From assembly GCF_025370775.1 (NCBI RefSeq), contig NZ_JAMXEX010000013.1, forward strand, positions 110,860-174,859: 64,000 nt of DNA, given 5' to 3'. The translations under genes and the position numbers were made by a program. This DNA is from Ancylothrix sp. D3o (GTDB lineage Bacteria; Cyanobacteriota; Cyanobacteriia; Cyanobacteriales; Oscillatoriaceae). This document shows positions 44,738 through 54,986 of this stretch, in pieces. The notes beneath the pieces were generated by a model, which saw nothing but the letters and a program-made list of their open reading frames with translations, did not search any database and was not told where the DNA came from. How positions within the stretch are numbered: the first letter of the stretch is position 1; the number at the start of each line of letters is the position of its first letter.

Positions 44738-47077
44738 ATGGAAAACTTTTACTGGCTCGGCCAAATTCAACCGCCACAGCGCAAATCGGTCGGAGACAAA
44801 GCATTTTATCTTAACCAGCTTCTCAAGCTGGGGTATCCTGTCGTCCCTGGGTTTGTCGTGGGTGCAGATGTGTTGCGAGAATTTTGGCAAAACCACAAAT
44901 GGCAAGAACCGCTGTTAGGAGAACTGCCATACTCCTCGCTGCGCTTAAACGTCGAAGACACCGCCCAGCTAAGCGCCCTCGCCAAAAAAATCCGCCAAGA
45001 AATTGCCAAAGCCGACCTACCGGCACCCCTACTAGCAGCCTTAATCAGCGCCACCCAACAGTTAAACGCACCCGTTATCATCTTTCGGCCCTCCCTAGCC
45101 AGCCCCCTTGCCACCGGCCATCTCAACATCAGCGGACTGCTCGAATCTCATGTTTGCCGGTGCACCTCCACAGAAATTGCCGGTGCCCTCAAACAAGCCT
45201 GGGCCGAACTTTTTAGAGCTAGAAGCTTGTATTATTGGCACAAAGCCGGCATCGAACTCCAACAAATCGGCTTAGCCATATTAGCCCAACCGGTCTGGCC
45301 AGCCGTCGCCGCCGGAGAAATGGTTTTGCACCCCAACGCCGTCGAAATTCAAGCCACTTGGGGACTCGGCCACGCCCTTCGCCAAGGCCACGCCATTCCA
45401 GACTACTACCAACTTGACCTTGTTTCTGCTATCCCCATCCACCGGCGACTAGGACAAAAAACCATTGCCTACTATCCCACAGAGGCATCCGTTAGCCCCA
45501 CAGAGACATCCAGCCACCCCCTCAATTTGACGCTGCTGAGCGAACAACAACAAACAGCCTACTCTCTCGAACCCCCCCAATTAGAACAACTAAGCCAACT
45601 TGCTCAAAAACTCGACCTTCAACTTGGTTCGCCATCTATTTTAGAATGGGCTTTTATACAGCAAGATAGCGCTTTACCCCCGCAAATTTATCTCATCCAA
45701 GCCCAACCTACCCTCAGCCCAAAGTTGAAAACTGAAGCTTCTCTCTCAGTCACAAACCCAGTATCCGCGAATACTGAACCCCTGCGCGGACTCCGGGGTT
45801 CTCCGGGCATTTTCTGCGGGCCGGCTCATGTTATTGCCAGTCTCTCGGAAGAGCAAAATTTAGACAACCTTCCCCCCGGAAGAATTTTAATTGCCCCGGC
45901 TATCCCCCCGCATTGGCAACATTTACTGACGCGGGTGGCCGGTGTGGTGACTGAACAAGGCGGTATGACGTGCCATGCGGCAATTTTAGCCCGTGAATTG
46001 GGCATTCCGGCGGTGGTTGGAGTCAAGGATGCCACTCGTTCTGTGGAAACCGGCTCTACTGTGCTCGTTGATGGCAACACCGGCCTGCTTTATCTTCACC
46101 CCCCCGAAACCGACATCCTCCCCTCAAATTCTGATAACTCCACAGGCATGATGCCTGCACCACTCAGCGATTTTTCCCCTTCTCCAATTGGCACCCAATT
46201 GTTTGTCAATCTCAGTCAACCGCCGCGTAAGCACCTAAGTCATTGGTGGGTTGATGGCGTGGGGTTGTTGCGTTCAGAATTGCTGCTGATGGAGTTGTTA
46301 AAAAATCCTGCTAATTTGTCGAATTTAGGAAGCCAATGGATTCAGGAAATTGCTTCTGCTGTTGAGCCGTTTGCTGCTGATTTTGCTCCGAGGCCGGTGT
46401 TTTATCGTTCCCTTGATTTAAGAAACAGGGCCGATGCCTATTCCCCTGGTACTCAATTAAATGCGGTTAATTCTACTTTGGGGGTTCACGGGACTTTTAG
46501 CTATACTTTAGACCCCAGTTTATTTGATTTTGAGTTACAGGCTTTAGTACAGTTACAACGGGCCGGTCATCGCAATTTGAATTTAATTTTGCCCTTTGTG
46601 CGAAGTGTCGAAGAATTTGTTTTTTGCCGGCATCGCGTTGAGGCTGCCGGTTTAACTGCCAACGCACCCTTTCAACTTTGGGTTATGGTGGAAGTTCCTT
46701 CTTTGCTGTTTTTGTTGCCAGATTTAATTGCAGCCGGTGTGGATGGTTTTGCCATTGGTAGCAATGATTTAACTCAACTTCTCCTGGCTGCAAATCGTGA
46801 AGATCCCCAAATGGCTATGGCTTTTGATCAAAGACACCCGGCTGTATGTCGCGCTTTTGAACAAATTATTACTACTGCCAAAAAAGCCGGCATTCCTTGC
46901 TCTTTTTGCGGGTCTGATCTTCATCGTTATCCTGAAATCATCGAGAAATTAATCCGGTGGGGAGTTAGCGCTATTTCTGTTGAACCAGATGCGCTTTCCC
47001 CCACCCAAATTGCCATTGCTAAGGCTGAACAACGCTTGCTTTTAGACTTTGCTCGCCAGCAACTAAGAAACACTTAA
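44738..47077 (+). CDS. PEP-synthase-like protein (pyruvate, water dikinase family)
   Basis: About 779 residues. N-terminal ATP-binding part: GDKAFYLNQLLKLGYPVVPG, weakly conserved. The phosphohistidine domain has GGMTCHAAILARELGIPAVV with the catalytic His. The C-terminal PEP/pyruvate domain has FAIGSNDLTQLLLAANRED and SFCGSD with the catalytic Cys. These are PpsA motifs, but the ATP-grasp half departs from PpsA norms, so the substrate might differ. ATG 44738 is taken as start; the upstream frame from 44627 is Lys/Asn-rich and unlike coding sequence. Confidence 0.8.
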   Translation: MENFYWLGQIQPPQRKSVGDKAFYLNQLLKLGYPVVPGFVVGADVLREFWQNHKWQEPLLGELPYSSLRLNVEDTAQLSALAKKIRQEIAKADLPAPLLAALISATQQLNAPVIIFRPSLASPLATGHLNISGLLESHVCRCTSTEIAGALKQAWAELFRARSLYYWHKAGIELQQIGLAILAQPVWPAVAAGEMVLHPNAVEIQATWGLGHALRQGHAIPDYYQLDLVSAIPIHRRLGQKTIAYYPTEASVSPTETSSHPLNLTLLSEQQQTAYSLEPPQLEQLSQLAQKLDLQLGSPSILEWAFIQQDSALPPQIYLIQAQPTLSPKLKTEASLSVTNPVSANTEPLRGLRGSPGIFCGPAHVIASLSEEQNLDNLPPGRILIAPAIPPHWQHLLTRVAGVVTEQGGMTCHAAILARELGIPAVVGVKDATRSVETGSTVLVDGNTGLLYLHPPETDILPSNSDNSTGMMPAPLSDFSPSPIGTQLFVNLSQPPRKHLSHWWVDGVGLLRSELLLMELLKNPANLSNLGSQWIQEIASAVEPFAADFAPRPVFYRSLDLRNRADAYSPGTQLNAVNSTLGVHGTFSYTLDPSLFDFELQALVQLQRAGHRNLNLILPFVRSVEEFVFCRHRVEAAGLTANAPFQLWVMVEVPSLLFLLPDLIAAGVDGFAIGSNDLTQLLLAANREDPQMAMAFDQRHPAVCRAFEQIITTAKKAGIPCSFCGSDLHRYPEIIEKLIRWGVSAISVEPDALSPTQIAIAKAEQRLLLDFARQQLRNT

Positions 47078-47089
47078 ATTTCCTAACGT

Positions 47090-48259
47090 TTAATAGCGTA
47101 AAATAGCGACTATTAACTTACCTTCTGGCATTTTTTCCGGGGAAACGGCGTACACTTCGCCGCCATTTAAAAAGGTATGAATGGCAGCAAAATCAAGCAA
47201 ATCTTGATTACCCGGTTGCTTTTCTGTGTTTATTTCAACGCTATTATTATCCGGATCAAACCGGCCCCACATTTGTTGACCAACGGCTACAAATAACGTT
47301 TCTACCCGTTGAAAATAAGCAGCGGAAACAATTTCTTTAAGGTCTGATGAAGTCGTGACACCGCCGCCACCGTTGGCTTCTTGATATCGCTCGATAGCTG
47401 CTTCTAAAGTTTTTTCAAAAATCGGTGTGACGATTTCTAAAGCCCGGTTGTGTAACTCTTCTGGTTTGAGAAGTTCTGGGTTGCCGGTGATGCCTTCTTC
47501 TACTAAATTACCATAAGTATTTGCCTCTCTGTAAATTGGGAACAAATACTCAACTCCTGCTAAAACTAATGGGGCTTTTTCGGCACGGAGTTTTTCTTGC
47601 AAGCCGTGATCAATTTGGTGGAAAAATTGGAGGATATATTGTTTTGGATGATCGTTTTCTGGGCTTCCTTGACCGTGAAAACTTCCCGGTTGTTGAAAAG
47701 GATTTGAAGTGCCGCCTTTTGATGTGGCAATGCGGTTTTGTAGTAGCTTGCCGGTGTCGTCATTGTTAACGGCTTCGTCTACACTTTTTGGCACGTTTTC
47801 TAATTCAATTTCTTTGACGTTATAACGGGTGGCTTCCATTAAACGTAAGTCTTGTTGACTAAGTGCCAAAATATAAAACCGGCCATCTCCTGTTAAAAAT
47901 TGCAGCAGCGGTTTGAGGTGAAATTGTTCGCTAACTACCACTAATTCTTCTACTTCTACCGGCAGCCGGTAATAATGAAAGAAATCCTGGGCTACAAATA
48001 AAGCTAAACCTCGATCTTGATAGCGCCAAAATTCCGCCTCATCTAATGATAGGGCCGGTTCTAAAATTTTACCGGCTTCTGTACGATCAACTCCTAAATC
48101 AATTAGCCGGTTTTCTGCTTCGCGGATCAGGTTTTTAAAACGTATGGGGTTTTGACGAATTTCTACGCCGACAGATTCTACCGGCAAATAAATAGAAACA
48201 CACAAACCCTGCGGTTGTTGGATCAAATCTTTGATTTCACTGACGGATAATAAGGACAT
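47090..48259 (-). CDS. Bacterial archaeo-eukaryotic release factor family protein (baeRF)
   Basis: 389 residues. The N-terminus has VSIYLPVESVGVEIRQNPIR, then an ALFVAQDFFHYYRLP segment, and the C-terminal part has LVLAGVEYLFPIYREAN (eL30-like) and AAIHTFLNGGEVYAV. This is the architecture of the baeRF family, proposed to act on ribosomes. Function untested in cyanobacteria as far as I know. Convergent with the PEP-synthase-like gene, 12 bases apart. Confidence 0.8.
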   Translation of the reverse strand: MSLLSVSEIKDLIQQPQGLCVSIYLPVESVGVEIRQNPIRFKNLIREAENRLIDLGVDRTEAGKILEPALSLDEAEFWRYQDRGLALFVAQDFFHYYRLPVEVEELVVVSEQFHLKPLLQFLTGDGRFYILALSQQDLRLMEATRYNVKEIELENVPKSVDEAVNNDDTGKLLQNRIATSKGGTSNPFQQPGSFHGQGSPENDHPKQYILQFFHQIDHGLQEKLRAEKAPLVLAGVEYLFPIYREANTYGNLVEEGITGNPELLKPEELHNRALEIVTPIFEKTLEAAIERYQEANGGGGVTTSSDLKEIVSAAYFQRVETLFVAVGQQMWGRFDPDNNSVEINTEKQPGNQDLLDFAAIHTFLNGGEVYAVSPEKMPEGKLIVAILRY

Positions 48260-48353
48260 AAAATCTCTCTCCTTTTGTTTTTTAGAGCGAAAATTTGCCA
48301 GGCTGTTTCTTAACTAAAAAAATTGTATCCGCGCCAGAGCAACAGACTCTTTA

Positions 48354-48791
48354 CTACTTCCCAATGTATTGCATCAAAAACTCTTTCATTTGGGGATTAT
48401 TATCATAATTTAAGCCAATTTTTTCAGCTTTTTGTAGAGTTTCCTCTGCTGTTAAATCCTGCTTGGTTGCAATACTCATCAATGCCATTGCACCGGAACG
48501 CATTCCACTTTTGCAGTGAATTATAACTGGTTTGGGTGCTTCCTCAATATGCTTGAGTACGGCATCTGTTAGTTCTTTGGTAAGGGTGCCTGGTTTGATG
48601 GGAATATGAAAATATTGCAAGCCGGCGGCTTTAACTTGCAGGGGTTCTTCTGTTACGAAATCTTCCTCTTCAATGGCTCGCAAATTCATCACCGACTGAT
48701 AACCTTCCAAAGCAGCTTGTTGTAATTGCTCGGCTGTTATTTGATTAGTGACTATGGCTAACTCATCGTTAATTTTTATGAGGTTTTCCAT
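48354..48791 (-). CDS. BLH/DUF442-type phosphatase
   Basis: 145 residues with the Cys-based phosphatase loop HCKSGMRS (HCxxGxR), preceded by a typical beta-lactamase-hydrolase-like phosphatase fold (GYQSVMNLRAIEEED, YFHIPIKPG). Probably acts on phosphotyrosine or a small phosphorylated molecule. Gene stands alone, upstream of baeRF on the same strand. Confidence 0.87.
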   Translation of the reverse strand: MENLIKINDELAIVTNQITAEQLQQAALEGYQSVMNLRAIEEEDFVTEEPLQVKAAGLQYFHIPIKPGTLTKELTDAVLKHIEEAPKPVIIHCKSGMRSGAMALMSIATKQDLTAEETLQKAEKIGLNYDNNPQMKEFLMQYIGK

Positions 48792-48916
48792 TCGCAGATC
48801 CCCCTGTTTGGGTTGAAATTTTCAAGCAAAAAAAACCCGTCTGTGTTCATTTGAAACGCCGGCGGGGTAATCTGACCTCTATCTGTTGATAGATTGATGA
48901 AAATGCTTGTGGTTGT

Positions 48917-49768
48917 TTAGCGGCTGTTGGCTGTATAGCCGTTTTCTTGCAAGAATTTTTGCAAGTCTCTAAAGTATTGTTCGCGGTTAGAAAGTTTGTA
49001 CACTTGCCGAACTCGCTTCCAGCCATCTTCACTTTGCCCTAATAAATATTTGTCGCCTAAATAGGCAGCTAAAATGCCTTTGACATTCAAACCTTGGGCA
49101 TCAATACCGGCTTTGCGTTGTTCTTCAAAGAGTTTCCATAATTGATAAGCATGATCGTAAATTTGTCGGGGATATTGACGGGTAACATCTAGCATTTTGC
49201 CGTCGCGGTATTGCCAAACTTGTAAGGGATAGGCGGAAGCTGCATAGGCAGTAAAGGCATAGGCAAAACGGTCATCTCGGCTGTAAAATTCTGGGGTTCC
49301 ATCTTGCTCTAAATCTCTGAAACTATAACCGCCATTCCCCCAAAAATGTTTGATTTGGCTGTATTGTTTTTTGTCTGGTTTGTAGCCATAAATCAGGGAA
49401 TAAATACAGCAATGAGCGCCGCCCGTATAAAAATCTGTGATGATTTCTGGTTCGGCAACTTTGTCTATATTTTGCACCTGAAAACCGGCGGGAAAACCAT
49501 CATTTCCATCTTTAAAAAGGGGCCGATAATATTCATTTTCTACCGGCAAAGCTGTATCTAAAATTGTCTGACCGGCCCGGATAATTTTTAAGCGTTGTTT
49601 GGTGTAGGTTCCGTTTGCCCCTGGTTGGTAAGAAATTTGAGCTTTGACTTGTCCAGATTCAGCGGTTTTAACTTCGGCATAACTTGGGGCCGGTGTTAGC
49701 AATACGGTCGCTGTTACAACGCCTAAAACAAATTTATAATTCTGCAAAAATTGTTTCAGTAAGGACAT
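48917..49768 (-). CDS. Secreted protein, paralogue of the SLH protein's C-terminal half
   Basis: 283 residues with a signal peptide (to about SYAE, residue 31). The rest aligns over its length with residues about 220-465 of the SLH protein at 34871. Shared points: AEPEIITDFYTGG/SEPEILVDFFTRGG, a CC pair, DGTPEF/DGLPEF, PLQVWQYRDGKMLDVTRQYP/PLQIFQYRSGQMFDVTRNYP. No enzyme motif; Asp-rich turns suggest calcium binding. It has no SLH, so it may be soluble outside the cell. Confidence 0.82.
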   Translation of the reverse strand: MSLLKQFLQNYKFVLGVVTATVLLTPAPSYAEVKTAESGQVKAQISYQPGANGTYTKQRLKIIRAGQTILDTALPVENEYYRPLFKDGNDGFPAGFQVQNIDKVAEPEIITDFYTGGAHCCIYSLIYGYKPDKKQYSQIKHFWGNGGYSFRDLEQDGTPEFYSRDDRFAYAFTAYAASAYPLQVWQYRDGKMLDVTRQYPRQIYDHAYQLWKLFEEQRKAGIDAQGLNVKGILAAYLGDKYLLGQSEDGWKRVRQVYKLSNREQYFRDLQKFLQENGYTANSR

Positions 49769-49821
49769 GATTTCCCCCTTTTTTCTATTATTGTAATCCT
49801 TGATTTCTTCAGCCTCAACTT

Positions 49822-50688
49822 TTACGATGCAGGAGTAGAATCAGGATGTGATGGCTTGTTGCCGGAATTTTGGTATTTATTTTGTCTTTCTATGATTCCC
49901 AAAGTTACTAATTTCATCAGCCAATATAAACCGGCAATAATCACAAAAGTGACAATCATTACTAACAGCGGACGCTTGCCCACTAAATCATCCGTGATAG
50001 TCACCACTAAATCATCAGGGTTGGTGACAATATCCCAACTATTGAAGCGAATAAACCGGCCCAAATAGATGCCTATGGCGGTGAGGGCGTGTAAAATGAT
50101 TTCGGCGGAAACAATAAATTTTTGCCAGCCTTGTTTTTTGAGATATTCTCCCAAATTTATTAGCGACAAAACATAAGCAAAAAAGCCGGCCCCCATAAAT
50201 AATAAATACTGAGGAACCAGCGCCAAAGTAATGATCCAAACTGAATAACCTTGCCGAATATCATCAATTAAGTGAATAATATCGGTTAAAACGTAGGGTG
50301 CATTTGGCAAAAAGGCAACAAACGCAAAAAATCCTACCCACCAAACCAGAGAACGCGATACAGGAGCTCTATTGAGGCGTCGCATCAGAAAAATATCTAA
50401 AGCCATGAAAATTAAAGTAAAAACCAATGCACCTAAGAGATAAGTTTTGCCGACATCTCGAATTAAATGCAGCAAATAATGGAAAACATGATAAGTGCTA
50501 GGTAAAAAAGTCGCACCGAGCAATAACCAAACGCCATAGCGTAAAATGGGAGAACGGGGCCGGTGAAAAAGCAAAAAACTTAACGCCAGCGGTACTAAGG
50601 CTAAAAAGAGATTCCACGTCATAAACCGGCCATTTCCAGCCATTGCTTGCCACGCTATAGCGAACCAGTTGAGTAGTTGTGCTGTCAT
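49822..50688 (-). CDS. DUF1361 integral membrane protein
   Basis: About 288 residues from ATG 50688; the frame is open to 50814 but the extra 42 residues are Cys/Lys-rich and unlike the family. Seven or so hydrophobic helices. DUF1361 signatures: FLPNAPYVLTDIIHLIDD and IYLGRFIRFNSWDIV. Function unknown. Confidence 0.9.
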   Translation of the reverse strand: MTAQLLNWFAIAWQAMAGNGRFMTWNLFLALVPLALSFLLFHRPRSPILRYGVWLLLGATFLPSTYHVFHYLLHLIRDVGKTYLLGALVFTLIFMALDIFLMRRLNRAPVSRSLVWWVGFFAFVAFLPNAPYVLTDIIHLIDDIRQGYSVWIITLALVPQYLLFMGAGFFAYVLSLINLGEYLKKQGWQKFIVSAEIILHALTAIGIYLGRFIRFNSWDIVTNPDDLVVTITDDLVGKRPLLVMIVTFVIIAGLYWLMKLVTLGIIERQNKYQNSGNKPSHPDSTPAS

Positions 50689-51089
50689 GTTTGTTTTCTC
50701 GCTTGAGTTTGTTTTCTTAAAAGCTATCGTCTCTTTCTGTTTTTTTTGAATACAGCAAACACCAGCATTTTTACGGATACAAAGCCAGTTGTGTTTTTTG
50801 TTGCTGCATGACACAGAAAGACGCTGGTAGCTTCACTCACTCCACGATAGCTTTTCCGACAAAGTAACTTACGGGTAATTCGCCTCAAAGCATTCTCACC
50901 TCTACCCCCCTACCCGCGCTTTGGGGAGAGAGGAAAGGAATCTTAGGTTCTTCAGTCCGTGTAAACATCAGCAAAATTGAGTTTTAACCGCCAATAAACC
51001 CAGATAAATTTAAAAAGCGAACAACCGGAAATCGCTAGTTTTGAGCAAAAATAGTCCTCAGAGAAAAATAAATCTCTCAGAAAGAATTG
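50689..51089. other. Intergenic region, minus-strand genes on both sides
   Basis: About 400 bases. Around 50900-50935 lies CTCTACCCCCCTACCCGCGCTTTGGGGAGAG (in part), a degenerate copy of the cyanobacterial GGGGAGAGG repeat. Nothing else seen. Confidence 0.4.
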
Positions 51090-54000
51090 CTAGATTTTTT
51101 GATGAATAGGCAGACAAACCTCAAAAGTAGTGCCTTTTCCTAATTCCGAGATACACTTAATTTCACCCTTGTGTTTTTTAACAATAATTTGGTAAGAAAT
51201 AGACATTCCCAGCCCGGTGCCTTTACCCACTTCTTTTGTCGTATAAAACGGGTCAAAAATGCGATTTTTAACCGCCTCAGTCATGCCGACACCATTATCA
51301 GAAATTTCGACAAAAATAAAATGTTCTTGCTTCAAGCCGGTGCGAATCGAAATCGCCGGCAAAAAACCGTGATTTGTTGTATTCAAACCACTCGCCCTTT
51401 CTTCGAGAGCATCAATAGCATTACTAAGGATATTCATAAAAACCTGATTTAACTCACTAGGATAACACTCAACAAAAGGTAAATCCGCATACTCCTTCAA
51501 CACCTGAATAGCAGGATGATTGCTTTTAGTTTTCAAGCGATTTTGTAAAATCAAAAGAGTGCTTTCAATACCCTCGTGAATATCAACCGGCTTCATATCA
51601 GACTCATCAAGCCGAGAAAAGTTGCGTAAAGAAAGCACAATCTGGCGGATGCGTTCAGTACCAAGTTGCATAGATTTAAAAATCTTGCCAACATCACTTT
51701 TAATAAAATCAAAATCAATTTCGGACATAAAATCTAAAACAGCAGCATTTGGCGGAAACTCTCGTTGATAGACTTCAGCAAGTTCTAGCAAATTTTCCGC
51801 ATACTCACTCAAGTGTAAAAGATTGCCATGAATAAAATTAACCGGATTATTAATTTCGTGAGCAACCCCCGCCACCAATTGACCAAGAGAAGACATTTTT
51901 TCAGTTTGAATTAGTTGGGCTTGGGTGCGTTGTAACTCTTGCAAAGCTTCTTCAAGTTGAGTAGCTTTTTCCCGTTCGCGGGCTTCAGATTGGCGCAGAG
52001 CTTCCTCTGCTTGTTTGCGCTCCGTAATATCAGAAATAGAGCCAACCATTCTAATAGGATTACCTTTTTTATCCCACAAAGCCTGCCCTCGGTCAAAAAC
52101 CCATTTATAGCTACCATCTTTACACTCCATCCGATACTCAGCCACATAATAAGGTATTTTTTTTTCAAGGTGATCTTGAACAATTTGTAAAACACTTTCT
52201 TGATCATCTGGGTGCATTCGCGCTGTCCATTCATAAACGTGATGGTCAAATTCCTCTTCCGAATAACCAAGCATTTCTTTACACCGGCTAGAAAAGAAAT
52301 TTTCATTAGTTTTAATATTCCAATCCCAAATGCCATCATTACTGCCTTGAAGCGCTAATTGCCAGCGTTCTTGACTTTCCCGTAATTGCGCTTCTGCCTG
52401 TTCCCGTTCCGCAATTTCTTCTTGCAGACGAGCCAGTGCGTTTTTTAATTCTGCGGTGCGATTTTCCACGCGATTTTCTAACTCATCATTAGCTTTTTGT
52501 AAAGCTTCTTCAGCGCGTTTGCGTTTGGTAATATCTCGCGCTACGCAAATTATAGTTTCATCAAATAAAGGGGAAATATTCGCCGAAAACCATATTTCCT
52601 CACCGTTAATAGGCAGGGAATATTCACAGGAAGTCATTTGCTTTGTCTGCAAAGCCTTGCTGATATAATTCTGAAAAAACTCTGCCATTTCTAGCGGCAT
52701 AACTTCATGGATAGTTCTGCCAATAATTGCGTTACTAGGTTTATATAAAAGGGAGGGATTGGTGGGAGCAACTTTTAGATAACGGCCTTGGCTATCAAAA
52801 ACAAAAATTACATCGCTCATAGCCCCAAACAAAGCCCGTAACTCGGCTTCAGAAGTTTGAAGAGCAACTTCGGCTCGTTTGCGGTCGGTAATTTCATTTC
52901 CCATGCAGAGAATTCCCTTGAGCCGTCCATCGCTGTCAATTAAAGGTTTATTTCGCCAAGCCACCCAAACAGAAGTTTTATTACCCAGGAAATGTTCATT
53001 TTCGCTGTAAGTAAATGCGTCTGTATTTTGCAGACAGTCCCATAGAAGCGAAGCTTGGTTAACACCCGCCGAATTGATGGCGGGTAGAATTGTCCCTACA
53101 AAATTTTTGCCCTGAATTTCATATTCAGAATAGCCAAAAAAACTTTGAGCAAATTCATTAAAAAACGTAATTTTGCCTTGAGCATCAATTCGGACAATCA
53201 GGGTGCAGGCATTGTTAACCAATTCTCGATATTTGGCTTCGCTTTCGATGAGGTTGCCGGCGGCTGTCGTAATCGCTTCGCGCAGGCGTTCGGGATCATC
53301 CAACCAGTTAAAGACTAAAATACTGCTTAACAACGCCAAAAAGCCACCACCGGTTAACAGCCACACACGCAGGGGAGGTTCTTGAGGCCAGCCACCCGCA
53401 GGGATAGCCGCAAGTTGCCAAGAACCGATGGGCAAGGAGATGTCTACAAGGACAGGATCTTTTTCAAAAACCATTTCTGATCCTAAAAAAATTTCCCCTT
53501 GCGCGCCTAAAGCATTTTTGCCTCGGAGGCTGTATTGAATGTTAGTGTTTGACGACAGCAAGCCGGTTTCGGAGAGTAAGACATCGCGGTCTATGATCAA
53601 ACCGGCCAGCCCCCAGTATTTTCCAGTTTCGGGGCGTTCTCCGGGCGGAGTAATAAAAATAGGCGAACGAGTGATAAAGGCCGGTAAGCCGTTGTGAACT
53701 AAAACTACAGGGCCGGCGAGTACAGTTTTTCTAGTTGATATAGCCCGCTCAATGGCCGGTTTTTCGTCTGGCTCTTTGGCAGGGTTAAAGCCTAATGAGC
53801 TTTCGTTCTCTGCATAGGGATAGATGTGGCTGACGGCGTTATCTTTGTAGAGTCCGACAGCGTTGATCCCCGGAGTTCCGGCAACCATCACCTGCGCGAG
53901 ATTTTCAAATTCTTCTTGGCTGATCTCTGGGTGAGTAGAGACATAAGCCACCACACCCCGCGATAAAAATAATCGCTGATTAATACCAGCCTCTAGTTTG

Positions 54001-54149
54001 GCGCGAACCGCGCTAACTTGGTTGAGGATCATAGCGCGATTTGAGGCGCGAAACTGGTCTTGTGCAGAGCGATCTACAATCAAAACGCCGACACCGACAG
54101 CCGTTGCCGTTGAAAGCGCTGCCAGGTAAGCTAAAAATCTAAATTTCAT
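51090..54149 (-). CDS. Sensor histidine kinase with CHASE and PAS domains
   Basis: 1,019 residues. Membrane helix about 5-22; extracellular CHASE domain about 40-250 (INAVGLYKDN, ITRSPIF); second helix about 258-285. Three PAS domains (start at RELVNNACTLI, LRALFGAMSDV, LALQGSNDGIWDW), the middle pair split by a coiled coil. HisKA with phospho-His in VAGVAHEINNPVNFI, then HATPase with N box MNILSNAIDALEE, G1 DNGVGM, and GKGTGLGMSI. No receiver domain and no response regulator nearby. CHASE domains sense small extracellular ligands. Confidence 0.92.
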   Translation of the reverse strand: MKFRFLAYLAALSTATAVGVGVLIVDRSAQDQFRASNRAMILNQVSAVRAKLEAGINQRLFLSRGVVAYVSTHPEISQEEFENLAQVMVAGTPGINAVGLYKDNAVSHIYPYAENESSLGFNPAKEPDEKPAIERAISTRKTVLAGPVVLVHNGLPAFITRSPIFITPPGERPETGKYWGLAGLIIDRDVLLSETGLLSSNTNIQYSLRGKNALGAQGEIFLGSEMVFEKDPVLVDISLPIGSWQLAAIPAGGWPQEPPLRVWLLTGGGFLALLSSILVFNWLDDPERLREAITTAAGNLIESEAKYRELVNNACTLIVRIDAQGKITFFNEFAQSFFGYSEYEIQGKNFVGTILPAINSAGVNQASLLWDCLQNTDAFTYSENEHFLGNKTSVWVAWRNKPLIDSDGRLKGILCMGNEITDRKRAEVALQTSEAELRALFGAMSDVIFVFDSQGRYLKVAPTNPSLLYKPSNAIIGRTIHEVMPLEMAEFFQNYISKALQTKQMTSCEYSLPINGEEIWFSANISPLFDETIICVARDITKRKRAEEALQKANDELENRVENRTAELKNALARLQEEIAEREQAEAQLRESQERWQLALQGSNDGIWDWNIKTNENFFSSRCKEMLGYSEEEFDHHVYEWTARMHPDDQESVLQIVQDHLEKKIPYYVAEYRMECKDGSYKWVFDRGQALWDKKGNPIRMVGSISDITERKQAEEALRQSEAREREKATQLEEALQELQRTQAQLIQTEKMSSLGQLVAGVAHEINNPVNFIHGNLLHLSEYAENLLELAEVYQREFPPNAAVLDFMSEIDFDFIKSDVGKIFKSMQLGTERIRQIVLSLRNFSRLDESDMKPVDIHEGIESTLLILQNRLKTKSNHPAIQVLKEYADLPFVECYPSELNQVFMNILSNAIDALEERASGLNTTNHGFLPAISIRTGLKQEHFIFVEISDNGVGMTEAVKNRIFDPFYTTKEVGKGTGLGMSISYQIIVKKHKGEIKCISELGKGTTFEVCLPIHQKI

Positions 54150-54629
54150 AACATCGCAACTGAAGAGGGAAAAAGTTGCCCCTTGCCTGTAACTTTTTCA
54201 AGCTTATCCAGTTTACGGCGACTTCTTTGTAATGGCATCAAGAAATTATAGAGTTTTAAATTAAATTTTTGAAAAAAGCTTTGTCCAGCCGCTTGCTTGC
54301 CAAAAGCTGGGAATTGGCAGCATCTTAGTTTTTTTGGAGCAAAATCAAAGAAACCTAGAAGTCAAGGGGGCAGAGAGTTCGGCCAAGGAAAGAGGGGAAC
54401 CAGGTTTTTTGGACTGAGAAACCATAGCCAAAAACCGGGATTTATTTTGACAAAATCCCGGTTTTTTGAATAATTTATAGAGAAGAAACTTGAGTCCTTA
54501 AGGCTTGCAGCTTCTCCATTTGTAGTTAAACAACGGGAAATTTTTTCCCTTCTCGATAGCCCCTCACCGGTTGTAGTTTGTGGTGGGGCGGACTGAACAA
54601 CTTTTCTAGCCCCGCGCCTGAGATGCTGA
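54150..54629. other. Intergenic region with a strong terminator
   Basis: About 480 bases; the histidine kinase promoter must lie here (minus strand). The perfect terminator at 54430-54467 stands alone inside. No gene or RNA gene was recognised. Confidence 0.4.
54430..54467 (-). terminator. Bidirectional terminator, AAAACCGGGATTT type
   Basis: Arms AAAAACCGGGATTT (54430-54443) and AAATCCCGGTTTTTT (54453-54467), with T-runs on both strands. It ends the minus-strand transcript of the small gene at 54630. Confidence 0.85.
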
Positions 54630-54785
54630 TTAGCTGAAATAGTTGGCTTCGGCTTCTAGCTGCCGGATCAATTGTTCGTCACCTTTGGATCTTGCGACTT
54701 CCAGCCGATGTTGTAGCTGTTTTTGGATTGTGGCGCGGTGGGCGGCAACGGTTTCTTTACGGAGGTCTGGGCGTGATTTGTTCAT
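54630..54785 (-). CDS. Small charged helical protein, unknown
   Basis: 51 residues: a basic N-terminus (NKSRPDLRKETVAAHRATI) and helical Gln/Arg-rich rest ending QLEAEANYFS. ATG 54785, preceded by AAGGA at good spacing, is preferred to the longer frame start at 54863. Similar small proteins occur in cyanobacteria; function unknown. Confidence 0.55.
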   Translation of the reverse strand: MNKSRPDLRKETVAAHRATIQKQLQHRLEVARSKGDEQLIRQLEAEANYFS

Positions 54786-54948
54786 AAAAAACAGTCCTTG
54801 GTGGAAAAATCTTTTTTCTTCTCTATTACTTAGATTAGCATTTTTCTGGAAAAGTGTATCCAATTTTACTGAAACTTTACGAAAAACTTTACACTTTCAG
54901 GAGACTCAAGAGTTTCTCCCCAATCCCCAATCCTTAATTTGCTTCTTT

Positions 54949-54966
54949 CTCCCCGGATGCGGGGAG
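54949..54966. repeat. CTCCCCG-GATG-CGGGGAG hairpin repeat
   Basis: Seven-base arms with a 4-base loop, followed by GGGGTTGGGGTGG. A dispersed repeat wording of filamentous cyanobacteria, in the gap after PBP2. Confidence 0.65.
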
Positions 54967-54986
54967 GGGTTGGGGTGGCCCAATCG

